From CAZRWD01 sp964603785 (GTDB lineage: Bacteria > Fermentibacterota > Fermentibacteria > Fermentibacterales > Fermentibacteraceae), in assembly GCA_964603785.1 (NCBI GenBank), contig CAZRWD010000001.1, positions 1-64,000 of the forward strand: DNA of 64,000 nt, given 5' to 3'. Below the pieces are notes generated by a model, which was given only the letters and a program-made list of their open reading frames with translations, ran no database searches and was not told the origin of the DNA. The position numbers were made by a program, and so were the translations under genes. Positions 33,607 to 42,274 of the stretch are shown one piece after another. Within the stretch, counting starts at the first letter, position 1. Every line of letters starts with the position of its first letter.

Positions 33607-33716
33607 GGCCGGATATAGCATCAGCCCTTGCAGTGCGGCTCCTACGCTGTAGATCGATGTAGGACAGGGTTATGAGTTCCGGCGGATGATCCCGGGTCCC
33701 GACGGAGGGGTAGGTC

Positions 33717-34292
33717 TCAGCCCCTCGTCCTCCCGAGGAGCCAGGCCATGTTCTGGGCGAGGATCTGCATGGTGAGGACGCCCTCCTCGTCGGATCCGAC
33801 GTCCCCCTCCCGCAGGCCGAAGGCGGAGTTCCAGTATATGGAGCCGGGGACCACCATCTGGTTGATCAGGAAGAAGTGGTTGATCGAGTCGAAGACCCTC
33901 GTAGCACCCGCACGGCGCACCGCGACCACCGCCGCGCCCGACTTGTGCCTGAGAAGGTGGTCGTTCGCGACGCAGACCATGCCCGCCCTGTCGATGAGGG
34001 CCTTCACCTCCGGCGTCACGTCGGCGAAGTAGGTGGGGGAACCGATGACGATTCCGTCGGCGGATCTCATGGCGTCGACGAACTCGTTCAGCCTGTCGCC
34101 CTTCTGGACGCACTTCCCGTCGCGGTTGTCGAAGCACTTCATGCAGGCCCTGCAGCCGGGCAGCGGCTCGCCGCCTACCTGGAAGACCTCGGTCTCCACT
34201 CCGTGGCGTTCCAGCTCGTCCGAGACTATCCGGATCAGTGTCGCCGTGTTGCCGGCCCTTCTCGGACTGCCGTTGAAAGCGACGACCTTCAT
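33717..34292 (-). CDS. NADPH-dependent FMN reductase / flavodoxin-fold oxidoreductase
   Basis: 191 residues. MKVVAFNGSPRRAGNTATLI is the FMN phosphate-binding loop of the flavodoxin-like reductases. SPTYFADVTPEVKALIDRAG is the second FMN loop. GCRACMKCFDNRDGKC adds three clustered cysteines, as in the iron-sulfur flavoprotein/NAD(P)H reductase branch often found in anaerobes. The start at 34292 is set by the flavodoxin N-terminus and GGAGGGGGG upstream. Divergent from the large regulator. Confidence 0.88.
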   Translation of the reverse strand: MKVVAFNGSPRRAGNTATLIRIVSDELERHGVETEVFQVGGEPLPGCRACMKCFDNRDGKCVQKGDRLNEFVDAMRSADGIVIGSPTYFADVTPEVKALIDRAGMVCVANDHLLRHKSGAAVVAVRRAGATRVFDSINHFFLINQMVVPGSIYWNSAFGLREGDVGSDEEGVLTMQILAQNMAWLLGRTRG

Positions 34293-34432
34293 AGGGAACC
34301 CCCCTCCGTCGAGTGGAAGATAGCCCCGCCGGGCAGGTGACGGCCATCGTCCCGTCCCCGGCTGCCGCCCGGCGCCCGCATGCCTCATCCTGTGCAGTTT
34401 GCCCCGGGGGTGCGGTTCCCTATGATCCAGCC

Positions 34433-37400
34433 ATGTCTGGAATCCGGCAGGAACCGGACCGGGGGGACCCGGGCATCCGAAGGGCCATCGAGGCGGTCGA
34501 GGCCCTCGAAGGGATCCTCCCCGCCGAGGTGCGCGGGACCGTCCTGTCCGTGCTGCGCGACAGGATGCGCCGCGGGCCCGGACCCGGCGTCACGGGCGAG
34601 GGCGACATCCGCAGGCAGGCTTCGATCCTCTTCGCCGACATCACGGGCTTCACGTCGATCTCCGAGTCGCTCGACCCGGAGCACGTCACGGATGCGGTCA
34701 ACTCCCTCTGGATCGAGGTCGACGGGGTCATCAGGGATCACGGCGGCTGGATAGACAAGCACATCGGCGATGCCGTGATGGCAGTCTGGGGGATGGGGCG
34801 CACGAGGGAGGACGATCCGGTGCGCGCCGTCAGGGCGGCCCTGGCGCTGCAGGAGCGCATCCGGCTGCTGAGGGAGTCCTGGCCCAGGCCCTTCAGGATG
34901 CGGGCGGCCGTTCACACCGGGCTGGTCTACATCGGGAGGGTCGGAACCACCGGCGAGTACACCGCGATAGGAGACGCCGTCAACACCGCGAGCAGGCTCC
35001 AGTCCGCGGCCCCTCCCGACGGCGTCCTGATATCGGGCGACACGTCGCGCCTCGTCAGGGGCGCATTCGAGACCGTGCCCGTCGAGCCTCTCAGCCTGCA
35101 CGGGAAGAGCAGGAGGATCGACGCCTGCCTTGTCACCGGGGTCTCGGGCGCCGGACGGATAGAACGGGGGATCCCCGGCATCTCCTCGGGTCTCGTCGGG
35201 AGGCGCGGGGAGCTCGAAGCCCTCGTCGGGCACGCCGGGAGGTGCGCCACGGGGGAAGGGTCTCCGCTCCTGACGGTGCTCGGCGAGGCCGGCATGGGCA
35301 AGTCGCGCCTCTCGGACGAGTTCCTGCGGGCGCTCCGCCCCGGCTCCGGGGATGCGCCGATGACCGCACGGGCGACATGCTCTCCTGATTCCGGGGAAAG
35401 CCCGATGTCTCTGTTCCGGGACGCCCTGGGCTCGATGGCTGGCGTCTCCGATTCCGATCCCCCTGCCGTGCTGCTGGATAAGCTACGGGCGGCCTTCGGC
35501 GGGGAGGTCCCTGCGGAGGACGCGGCACTCGCGGGCAGCGCTGCGGGCTTCGACCTCTCCTCCGTCGAGTCCGTCAGGAGGCTGAGCGGCAGCGCCAGCT
35601 TCGGCGGCCAGGCCCGGGCGGCCCTGTCCCGGGTGCTCGGCGCCTCGGCCGACAGGCAGGGCCTGCTCATGATCCTCGACGACATCCACTGGGCGGATGA
35701 GGCATCGCTTGAGTTCCTCTCCGGCCTGGCCGCGTCACCACCCTCCGCCCGCCTGGCCATCGTCTGCCTCGCAAGGCCCACCCTCCTGGAGAGGCTCCCC
35801 GACTGGTCCCGGACAGGCCGGGTGATCGAGCTGCATCCCCTCTCGGCCTCCGAGAGCGGCGAGCTGGTCTCGACGCTCCTGACCAGGCGGGACCTCCTGC
35901 CGGAGGGTCTCGTCGAGGCGATCGCGTCGGCATCCGAGGGCAATCCCTACTACGCCGAGGAGATGCTCAGGATGATGATCGAGGAGGGGGTGCTCACGCG
36001 TGCCGACGGCTGCTGGACGTCGACCGTCGAGGACTTCGGCGGGATGGACGTCCCGACGACCCTGACCGGGATCCTACAGGCCAGGCTCGACATGCTCGAC
36101 CTCGCGGAGAGGCGCCTCCTGCAGAAGGCCTCGGTGATCGGAAGGCAGTTCTGGGACGGAGCCCTGGCCGGGCTCGACGAGACCGGATGCTCACCCCTGC
36201 TGGAGTCGTTGGAGGGCCGCGGGCTCGTTCTGCAGAACGGATCCACGACCTTCGATGGGACGCTCGAGTACCTCTTCAGGCACTCCCTCCTCCGCGACGT
36301 TGCCTACGGGACTGTACTGCTGAAGCTCAGGAGGACCTATCACTCGAGGGTCGCTCGCTGGCTTTCGTCGGCGAGCCCGGGGCGCAGCGCAGAGCACTCT
36401 CCCGTTATCGCCGGGCACTTCGACAAGGCCGGGGAGGCGCCGGAGGCGGTGAGGTGGTACGTCGTCGCCGGAGACAGGGCTCGTCGGATAAGCTCGTTCG
36501 CCGACGCGCTCAGATGCTATCGAAGGGCCTCGGAGCTGCTCTCGGACGGGTCGGACGAGCCGGCCAGGGCACGGTGCCTCCACGGGGCCGGCAACTGCCT
36601 GGAGAAGCTGGGCCGGTACGACGAGGCGAGGGAGACCCTGCGCGAGGCTCTGGAGATGGCCGGGGCGTTGGGCGATCCCCTGACCGAGTCGCTCGTCCTG
36701 TCGACCCTCACATGGATCACGGGGATCATCGAGGGCATGCGCCCCGCCGAGGAACTCGCGAGGAGAGCCCTTGATGCCGCCGAGAGATCGGGCGACCCCC
36801 TGGCGCTGGCCAGGGCGGTCATGAGGATGGCCGACTACGAGGAGGAGCCCCTCTACGAGAAGCACCTGCCCTACTACCTGCAGGCCCGCGAACGCTACGG
36901 CGCGGCAGGGGACAGGCACGGGGTGGCCCTGGCCCTCCTGAACGCGGGGAACAGCGCGATGCGGTTCGGGATGCACGAGGAGGCCCGCAGGTGGTACCGC
37001 GAGAGCCTCGAGATCTACAGGGAGATCGGGGACAGGTGGGGGCAGGCGAACTGCCTGGGCAACCTGGGCAACGTGGAGGCCGCGGCCGGCGCCTTCGGCG
37101 AGGCAGCCGCGCTCCACCTGCAGAGCCGTGACATGTCCGACTCCATCGGGGATGTCGAGGGAGTGGTCATCTGTCATCTGAACATGGCCGATGACTGCGC
37201 CCGGCTCGACGACCGCCCCGGACTGGCCGCCAACCTCGCGAGATGCCTCGATCTGGCTGTCGGGGTGGGTCTGATGCCGCTCGCGATGGAGGCCGCAATG
37301 AGGCTCTGCCTCGAAACCGGGGGAGGTGCAGTGGGTGAGGTGCTGCGTCAGCTGGCGGTGTGCGGCGGCATGAACGACAGGGTCGAGTCAATCGTACGGG

Positions 37401-37504
37401 AGAGGTTTCCCGGGCTCCCGGAGAACTCCTCAGGGTTCGATCCCGATGGTTTCCGGACGGCAGTACGGGCTCTGCTCGACGAGGTTGCGGGTGCGGGGCA
37501 TTGA
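34433..37504 (+). CDS. Class III adenylate/guanylate cyclase fused to AAA ATPase and TPR domains
   Basis: 1023 residues from ATG 34433 (earlier in-frame starts exist). The cyclase domain (about 60-240) has both metal aspartates, in SILFADITGFT and KHIGDAVMAVWG, and IGDAVNTASRLQ. Walker A GEAGMGKSR lies at about 283-291 and Walker B LMILDDIHWAD at about 411-421, typical of STAND-like AAA ATPases. Residues about 660-940 are helical TPR repeats (LGNLGNVEAAAGAFGEAAALH). This layout resembles soluble adenylyl cyclase and related bacterial regulators. Cytoplasmic signal integration through cAMP or cGMP is inferred. Confidence 0.9.
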   Translation: MSGIRQEPDRGDPGIRRAIEAVEALEGILPAEVRGTVLSVLRDRMRRGPGPGVTGEGDIRRQASILFADITGFTSISESLDPEHVTDAVNSLWIEVDGVIRDHGGWIDKHIGDAVMAVWGMGRTREDDPVRAVRAALALQERIRLLRESWPRPFRMRAAVHTGLVYIGRVGTTGEYTAIGDAVNTASRLQSAAPPDGVLISGDTSRLVRGAFETVPVEPLSLHGKSRRIDACLVTGVSGAGRIERGIPGISSGLVGRRGELEALVGHAGRCATGEGSPLLTVLGEAGMGKSRLSDEFLRALRPGSGDAPMTARATCSPDSGESPMSLFRDALGSMAGVSDSDPPAVLLDKLRAAFGGEVPAEDAALAGSAAGFDLSSVESVRRLSGSASFGGQARAALSRVLGASADRQGLLMILDDIHWADEASLEFLSGLAASPPSARLAIVCLARPTLLERLPDWSRTGRVIELHPLSASESGELVSTLLTRRDLLPEGLVEAIASASEGNPYYAEEMLRMMIEEGVLTRADGCWTSTVEDFGGMDVPTTLTGILQARLDMLDLAERRLLQKASVIGRQFWDGALAGLDETGCSPLLESLEGRGLVLQNGSTTFDGTLEYLFRHSLLRDVAYGTVLLKLRRTYHSRVARWLSSASPGRSAEHSPVIAGHFDKAGEAPEAVRWYVVAGDRARRISSFADALRCYRRASELLSDGSDEPARARCLHGAGNCLEKLGRYDEARETLREALEMAGALGDPLTESLVLSTLTWITGIIEGMRPAEELARRALDAAERSGDPLALARAVMRMADYEEEPLYEKHLPYYLQARERYGAAGDRHGVALALLNAGNSAMRFGMHEEARRWYRESLEIYREIGDRWGQANCLGNLGNVEAAAGAFGEAAALHLQSRDMSDSIGDVEGVVICHLNMADDCARLDDRPGLAANLARCLDLAVGVGLMPLAMEAAMRLCLETGGGAVGEVLRQLAVCGGMNDRVESIVRERFPGLPENSSGFDPDGFRTAVRALLDEVAGAGH

Positions 37505-37587
37505 CCCGGGACAGCGCAGGTGTAGGTTACCGCATCCGGTCATGATCTAGGTCCGAAGGGCCACCCAGACCGCAGGGAAGGGTGGCC

Positions 37588-38193
37588 ATGTTCGTCTCCA
37601 CGGGAACCGGATGGCGCGATGGTCCGCTGCGGATGCCCGCCACCGCGGCCCTGCTTCTCATCGACTGCCAGAAGGCGTTCACCTCTGCCGGGAATCCCGC
37701 CTCGGCGGCCGGCGCGGACGATGCCCTCGCCCGTGCCGTTCGGCTGGCCCGGCTCTTCCACGACCTTTCACTCCCGGTCTTCGCGACGATGCACGTCCAC
37801 TCCGCGCCACCCCCCCGGGGAGGCATGGGAAGCTGGTGGAACACCTTCCTGGAGGAGGGCGACGCCGCCGCCGGGCTGGATCCGGCCATCTCCGGCATCG
37901 CACCGAAGGTGATCCGCAAGGAGTGCTACTCCGCGCTCCGTGGGACCGGGCTTGTCGAGGATCTCGAGATGCTGGGAGTGGACACCCTCGTGCTCTGCGG
38001 CTTCCTGACCCACATCTGCGTCGACTCCACGGCGCGGCACGCATTCCAGCTGGGCTACGACGTGCTGGTCGTCTCAGACGCGTGCGCATCGGTGTCGACC
38101 TCGCTGCACGAGGCCTCCCTGCTCTGCCTCTCCCATGCGGTCGCCCGCGTGGAGACGACCGGGAGGATAGCGCGGGTCCTGGGTTCGTGCTGA
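37588..38193 (+). CDS. Isochorismatase-like cysteine hydrolase
   Basis: 201 residues. The Asp-Lys-Cys triad is present: ALLLIDCQKAF (Asp about 25), VIRKECYSAL (Lys about 111) and GFLTHICVDSTARHA (Cys about 143). This is the cysteine-hydrolase/amidase branch (nicotinamidase, ureidoacrylate and similar amide hydrolases); the substrate is unknown. Start at ATG 37588, 6 nt after GGGAAGG; GTG 37582 is possible. The stop overlaps the next start by 7 nt. Confidence 0.9.
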   Translation: MFVSTGTGWRDGPLRMPATAALLLIDCQKAFTSAGNPASAAGADDALARAVRLARLFHDLSLPVFATMHVHSAPPPRGGMGSWWNTFLEEGDAAAGLDPAISGIAPKVIRKECYSALRGTGLVEDLEMLGVDTLVLCGFLTHICVDSTARHAFQLGYDVLVVSDACASVSTSLHEASLLCLSHAVARVETTGRIARVLGSC

Positions 38194-39062
38194 CGGGGAA
38201 TGCAACCCTTGTGGTCGTCGGCGCCGGTCCGGCCGGAGTGGCGGCCGCCGTCGAGGCCGCAAGGCTGGGTGCATCGCCGGTGCTGCTCGACGAATCGGGG
38301 AGGGCGGGAGGCACGATACTGGCGGCCATGGAGGTGAGGAACCTCCCCTCCGACAGGCTCCCGCTCTCGGGCGCCGACGTCGGCTCGATGCTGGAGGCGC
38401 TGCTACGCGAGTGGGGCATCCACCCGGAGGAGGGGCGGGTGGTCAGGGTCTCCGTGCGGGGGGACTCGGTCATCGTCGCCACGGGGTGCGGCTTGGAATG
38501 CGCATGCGACCTCGCCGTGATCGCGACCGGCACCAGGGCCAGGATGCCCTCCGTGCAGGGGATGCCGGAGGGAGTGCTCCGCACATCCGCACGCGATGTC
38601 CTCCGCGATCCGGGAGTCGCGGAGGCGGCCGTGATCGGGGGAGGTGACACCGCATTCGACCAGGCGAGATTGCTCCTCGCAAATGGTCTTCGCGTGTCGC
38701 TTCTGTGCAGGTCGCAGGCCCCCTCCGCGCCCGGCTGGCTCGTGAGGAGGGCGCTGGGGGAGGGGCTGGACCTCCGGCTCTCCACCCTGGTCCGTTCCGC
38801 AGAGGCCGCCTCCGGGGGGGTCAGGCTCGTCTGCAGGGACGGTGGGGGAGAGTCGGGGATCATGTTCGACGCGGTGGTCGCGGCCGTGGGAAGGGATCCC
38901 GTCCTCCCGGACGGGGCGGCCGCCCTGGCCTCCGATCGCCCCGATCTCGTCTCGGTCGCGGGCGATGCGGACGGTTCAGCGGGAAGGTACGTCACAAGGG
39001 CGATGGCCGCGGGGATGCTCGCGGCGAGGACGCTTCTGGAGGGAATATGGAGCCGCTCGTGA
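38187..39062 (+). CDS. Thioredoxin-reductase-like FAD oxidoreductase lacking the redox CxxC
   Basis: 291 residues from GTG inside the end of the hydrolase gene. FAD-binding VVVGAGPAGVAAAVEAARLG at the N-terminus, GRAGGTI, the ATG motif LAVIATGTRARMP, a second nucleotide fold VIGGGDTAFDQA and a C-terminal SVAGDADG. The TrxR active-site CxxC is absent, so it probably passes electrons to another protein or small molecule. It overlaps the radical SAM gene by 16 nt, which would need a reductant, a plausible link. Confidence 0.8.
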   Translation: MLTGNATLVVVGAGPAGVAAAVEAARLGASPVLLDESGRAGGTILAAMEVRNLPSDRLPLSGADVGSMLEALLREWGIHPEEGRVVRVSVRGDSVIVATGCGLECACDLAVIATGTRARMPSVQGMPEGVLRTSARDVLRDPGVAEAAVIGGGDTAFDQARLLLANGLRVSLLCRSQAPSAPGWLVRRALGEGLDLRLSTLVRSAEAASGGVRLVCRDGGGESGIMFDAVVAAVGRDPVLPDGAAALASDRPDLVSVAGDADGSAGRYVTRAMAAGMLAARTLLEGIWSRS

Positions 39063-40012
39063 GGCAGATCGCGCACCGTCGCGCCGGCAGTGTCGCAGAC
39101 ATCTTCCTGCTGTCGCTCGGGGACGACCCCCGGGAGTCGGTGGAGTGCGTCGGGGCGGTAGATCCGTCGCTGCCGTCGCGCGAGGACAAGATGGTCCTGA
39201 TGGTCTCCACCCAGTTCGGGTGCCCCATGGGATGTCTGATGTGCGACGCCGGGACGGAGTTCCACGGCAGCCTGACTGACGGACAGATCCACGCGCAGAT
39301 CGACTGGCTGCTCGCGACCTGGGCGGGTGACGCCGCGCGGCGCTGCCGCAAGCTTAAGGTGCAGTTCGCGAGGATGGGCGAGCCGTCCCTGAACGACGCC
39401 GTTCTGGACGTCTTGAGGGCGCTGCCGGAGAGGCACGGTCTGCCCGGCCTGCTCCCCTGCATCGCCTCGGTCATGCCCCGGGGGAGGGACGGCTGGTTCG
39501 AAGCTCTCGCAGGGATCAGGGACGAGCTGTACCCGGGCGGGATGTTCCAGCTGCAGATATCCATGCAGAGCACTTCCGAGAGCGGGAGGAGGAGGATGAT
39601 CCCGGCCCCGACCATGAGCTTCGAGGAGATGGGCGGGTTCGCGGAAAGGTTCGTCGGGCAGGGCGACAGGAAGGTCACCCTCAACTTCGCCCTGGAGCAG
39701 GGCGGGGAGTTCGATCCGGGCAGCCTGCTCCGGCACTTCTCCCCGGGGAAGTGCCTCGTCAAGCTGACCCCTCTGAATCCCACGGCATCGGTCGGCCGGA
39801 ACGGGCTCGTTCCCGCGGCCACGGCGAGGGACACCGCGATGCTGACCGCCGCCGCCGGAGAGGCCGCCGCATGCGGCTACGAGGTGATCGTCAGCGTCGG
39901 CCTCGAGGAGGAGAGCCTCGCTGGTTCGAGCTGCGGACAGCTCGCATTCGGGTCCGGCGGGAGGGTGCAGGCCGGTGATCTCCAGTCGCAAGTCGAAGTG
40001 CTGCAACCCTGA
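39047..40012 (+). CDS. RlmN/Cfr-like radical SAM enzyme without N-terminal accessory domain
   Basis: 321 residues from ATG 39047. The iron-sulfur motif is CPMGCLMC (about residues 58-65), as CX3CX2C. FARMGEPSLN corresponds to the MGMGEP motif, and VKLTPLNPT and SSCGQL (Cys about 295) match the RlmN C-terminus with its methyl-relaying cysteine. It therefore probably methylates RNA or another target by the RlmN mechanism. The usual N-terminal helical RNA-binding domain (about 90 residues) is missing, so it is unlikely to be the housekeeping RlmN. Last gene of an overlapping three-gene operon. Confidence 0.8.
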   Translation: MEPLVRQIAHRRAGSVADIFLLSLGDDPRESVECVGAVDPSLPSREDKMVLMVSTQFGCPMGCLMCDAGTEFHGSLTDGQIHAQIDWLLATWAGDAARRCRKLKVQFARMGEPSLNDAVLDVLRALPERHGLPGLLPCIASVMPRGRDGWFEALAGIRDELYPGGMFQLQISMQSTSESGRRRMIPAPTMSFEEMGGFAERFVGQGDRKVTLNFALEQGGEFDPGSLLRHFSPGKCLVKLTPLNPTASVGRNGLVPAATARDTAMLTAAAGEAAACGYEVIVSVGLEEESLAGSSCGQLAFGSGGRVQAGDLQSQVEVLQP

Positions 40013-40222
40013 AGCACTCAGCTGCAGGACCCTCTTCATCCCCTCCCGGAAGCGCCGCACCGGGAACGGTATGGTTGGCAAGGTTATGTGCGCCGGCCGG
40101 ATCCCTTGACGTTGCCCGGAGTTCAGCTATTATCCCCGTGTTTGATACAGTTTGTCTTGCGTCTGGGGTCAGTACCTTCCTCTCTGTTCACGCACTCCCC
40201 GTCCCAGGCATCTGATCAAAAG
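40013..40222. other. Intergenic region with the RRM gene promoter
   Basis: No gene seen. It holds the promoter at 40106-40133 and the start of the transcribed leader. Confidence 0.6.
40106..40133 (+). promoter_or_regulatory. Promoter of the RRM-protein gene
   Basis: TTGACG (40106-40111) and TATTAT (40128-40133) with a 16-nt spacer, 5 of 6 matches at each element. Transcription would begin near 40140, giving a leader of about 205 nt. Confidence 0.7.
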
Positions 40223-40340
40223 GGGTCCCTTCCGGACCCGGGGCCGCCCGGCGCCCATCTGCCGGGAATCTGCCCCGCGAGATCGGGGCGTGTCGGCGGG
40301 AAACCGCCGAGAGTGAGGGTGGAAGCCCTCAGAAGGAGAG
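40223..40340 (+). ncRNA. Structured 5' leader with five consecutive hairpins upstream of the RRM gene
   Basis: Hairpins in order: GGGTCC/GGACCC (40223-40239); CCCGGC/GCCGGG (40247-40266); GCCCCG/CGGGGC (40272-40289); CGGCGG-GAAA-CCGCCG with a GNRA tetraloop (40294-40309); GAGGG/CCCTC (40315-40330). The last ends just before the ribosome site AGAAGGAGAG (40331-40340). This looks like a cis-regulatory RNA (autoregulation, temperature response or riboswitch). No known riboswitch class was recognised. Confidence 0.6.
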
Positions 40341-40344
40341 AAGC

Positions 40345-40614
40345 GTGAGCAACAAGCTGTTTGTCGGCGGTCTCGCATGGGCCACCACGGATCAGTCCCT
40401 CGCCAAGGCCTTTTCGGCCCATGGTGAGGTCACCGAGGCTCGTGTCGTGCAGGATCGCGACACCGGCAGGTCCCGCGGCTTCGGCTTCGTGACTTTTGCC
40501 ACGGCCGAGAGCGCGCAGGCTGCGAAGAACGCCATGGACAACGCCGTCATCGACGGCCGCAACGTCCGCGTCGACTTCGCAACCGACCGGGAACGCAGCA
40601 ACACCAGAAGGTAA
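40345..40614 (+). CDS. Single-RRM RNA-binding protein
   Basis: 89 residues from GTG, with the strong SD AGAAGGAGAG. One RRM fills the protein: RNP2 KLFVGGLAWA at the N-terminus and RNP1 SRGFGFVTF at about residues 43-51, with aromatic residues kept for stacking on RNA. The tail is short and basic (ERSNTRR). Such glycine-poor bacterial RRM proteins are often cold-induced RNA chaperones. The long structured leader suggests post-transcriptional control, perhaps by the protein itself. Monocistronic: own promoter and terminator. Confidence 0.93.
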   Translation: MSNKLFVGGLAWATTDQSLAKAFSAHGEVTEARVVQDRDTGRSRGFGFVTFATAESAQAAKNAMDNAVIDGRNVRVDFATDRERSNTRR

Positions 40615-40634
40615 TTCCGGGCGCTGTGTCTTTC

Positions 40635-40669
40635 GGGGGGGCGGTCCTTCGGGGCCGCCCCCTCTCTTT
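40635..40669 (+). terminator. Rho-independent terminator of the RRM gene
   Basis: A GC-rich stem GGGGGCGGTCC / GGGCCGCCCCC closes on a TTCG loop and is followed by TCTCTTT, about 20 nt after the stop codon. Confidence 0.8.
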
Positions 40670-40762
40670 GTCGGGCCCTCGCACATGCCTTATGTCTTGT
40701 CCTGCTCGACCGCCGGCGGCCCGGTGATCCAGCCGCCGCTTCACGCGAGGGGGGACCTGACC

Positions 40763-42265
40763 ATGTACCGTGGATACAGGAGGGTGCTGGCGCCAATCCT
40801 GCTGCTGGCGCTGCTCCCCTTCGGCTCGGAGTCGTCGGTCTTCGTCCAGACCGACTGGTCGGAACCGGGCGCCGACCTCCCCGTGCGCGAGTGGGCGGAC
40901 GACTTCGATGACGCCTCCGGCGTCAGCCTCTCCAGCTTTCCGGGATCCCTCGTCCTGGGCTTCGAGACGACCGAGATCGGGCTCGGGGGCGTCGGAGCGC
41001 CCGTCGCCGCTCTGTCATGCGCAGACCTCGACCTCGATGGAGACTGCGACATCGCCGCGGCCACGGGCGACCGCATCGTCTGGTTCGACAACCTCGGCGG
41101 CGGGCGCAGCTTCGCGGTCCACCCGGTCCTCCCGCCCGGCAGCGGAACACCCTCCGGTCTGGTCCCGCTCGACTCCGACGGCGACGGCGACATTGACCTC
41201 GCGGCCGTCCTGGAGCCGGGAGGATCGATCCTACTCCTGCGGAACGACGGATTCGACATCTGGCCCGTGACCACCCTCGCCGGGGGCGTCGGAGCGGCAT
41301 TTCCAGTCGTCGGTGACTTCGACGGAGACGGGCTGGACGATCTCGCGGTCCTGACTGGGACCGACCCCCTGGCTGTGGTGCTCCTGAATCCGGGTTCGGC
41401 AGGGGGGGAATGGGTCCGATCCGTGGTCGCACAGGCTCATGTCTGGGATCGTCTGTTCGCGGGGGACGTCCAGGGCGACGGAACCGACGATCTGCTGATA
41501 TCCGTTCTCTCCGCCGGGATCGTGCGAATCTGCACGATGATCGACGGCGGGTGGGTCGAATGGAGTGTGAACTGCCCCTGGCCGTCGGGCTGCGCAGTCG
41601 CCGACCTTCTCGCCGACAGTCCCGGGCCGGAGACGGTCCTCTCGTCCTCCTCCGCCGATACCGTGTTCGTGGTGACGGATGACGGCTCCGGACGCAGAGC
41701 CCTCGAGCCCCTCGCGGGAGGCCTCCTGGAACCGCGTGACCCGTTTGCCGGCGACTTCGACGGAGACGGGGACGAGGACCTCGCGGCATTCTCGTCGGGC
41801 CTGGACGAGCTCTCCTGGTGGGAGAACACCAGCGGCGGATTCGAACTGCGGTTCGGGGGGAGCATCCCGGGCGTCTCCGCCGTGGCATGCGGAGACCTCG
41901 ACGGAGACGGCGCCGACGAGCCTGTTACGGGGACCTCTCCTGAAGGGGAGGTGTCCTGGTGGGACCTCGGAGGCTTCGAGGACCGCGGGGAGATCGTGTC
42001 TTCGATCCTGCTGGTGTCGGAAGGAGCCCCCTCCGCGACTCTGACGGTCGACGCGGACACCCCTCCCGGCACCTCGGTGCAGGCGAGCGTGAGGATCTCA
42101 CGGGACCGGACCCGGATGGGGGACTGGATTCCCGTTTCCGGATCGGAGGGCGCCATCGCCGGCTTCCCGGCACACGGACACTTCCTCCTCCAGTACAGGC
42201 TGGTCCTGGAGTCGATGGACCCCTCCGCCACCCCCGTGGTCCGCGAGGTCCGGCTGAGGCTCTGA
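40763..42265 (+). CDS. FG-GAP/VCBS exoprotein without sorting domain
   Basis: 500 residues. Start at ATG 40763 because it begins a signal peptide (YRGYRRVLAPILLLALLPFG). The family module QTDWSEPGADLPVREWADDF follows, then propeller blades with DLDLDGDCD, DSDGDGDID, DFDGDGDED and DLDGDGADE loops. The beta-sandwich (about residues 415-500) closes the protein, and the gene stops exactly where the other paralogs continue into the C-terminal sorting domain. It is therefore probably secreted but not anchored the same way. Convergent with the M29-type gene 9 nt away. Confidence 0.83.
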   Translation: MYRGYRRVLAPILLLALLPFGSESSVFVQTDWSEPGADLPVREWADDFDDASGVSLSSFPGSLVLGFETTEIGLGGVGAPVAALSCADLDLDGDCDIAAATGDRIVWFDNLGGGRSFAVHPVLPPGSGTPSGLVPLDSDGDGDIDLAAVLEPGGSILLLRNDGFDIWPVTTLAGGVGAAFPVVGDFDGDGLDDLAVLTGTDPLAVVLLNPGSAGGEWVRSVVAQAHVWDRLFAGDVQGDGTDDLLISVLSAGIVRICTMIDGGWVEWSVNCPWPSGCAVADLLADSPGPETVLSSSSADTVFVVTDDGSGRRALEPLAGGLLEPRDPFAGDFDGDGDEDLAAFSSGLDELSWWENTSGGFELRFGGSIPGVSAVACGDLDGDGADEPVTGTSPEGEVSWWDLGGFEDRGEIVSSILLVSEGAPSATLTVDADTPPGTSVQASVRISRDRTRMGDWIPVSGSEGAIAGFPAHGHFLLQYRLVLESMDPSATPVVREVRLRL

Positions 42266-42274
42266 GGCTCCCGT

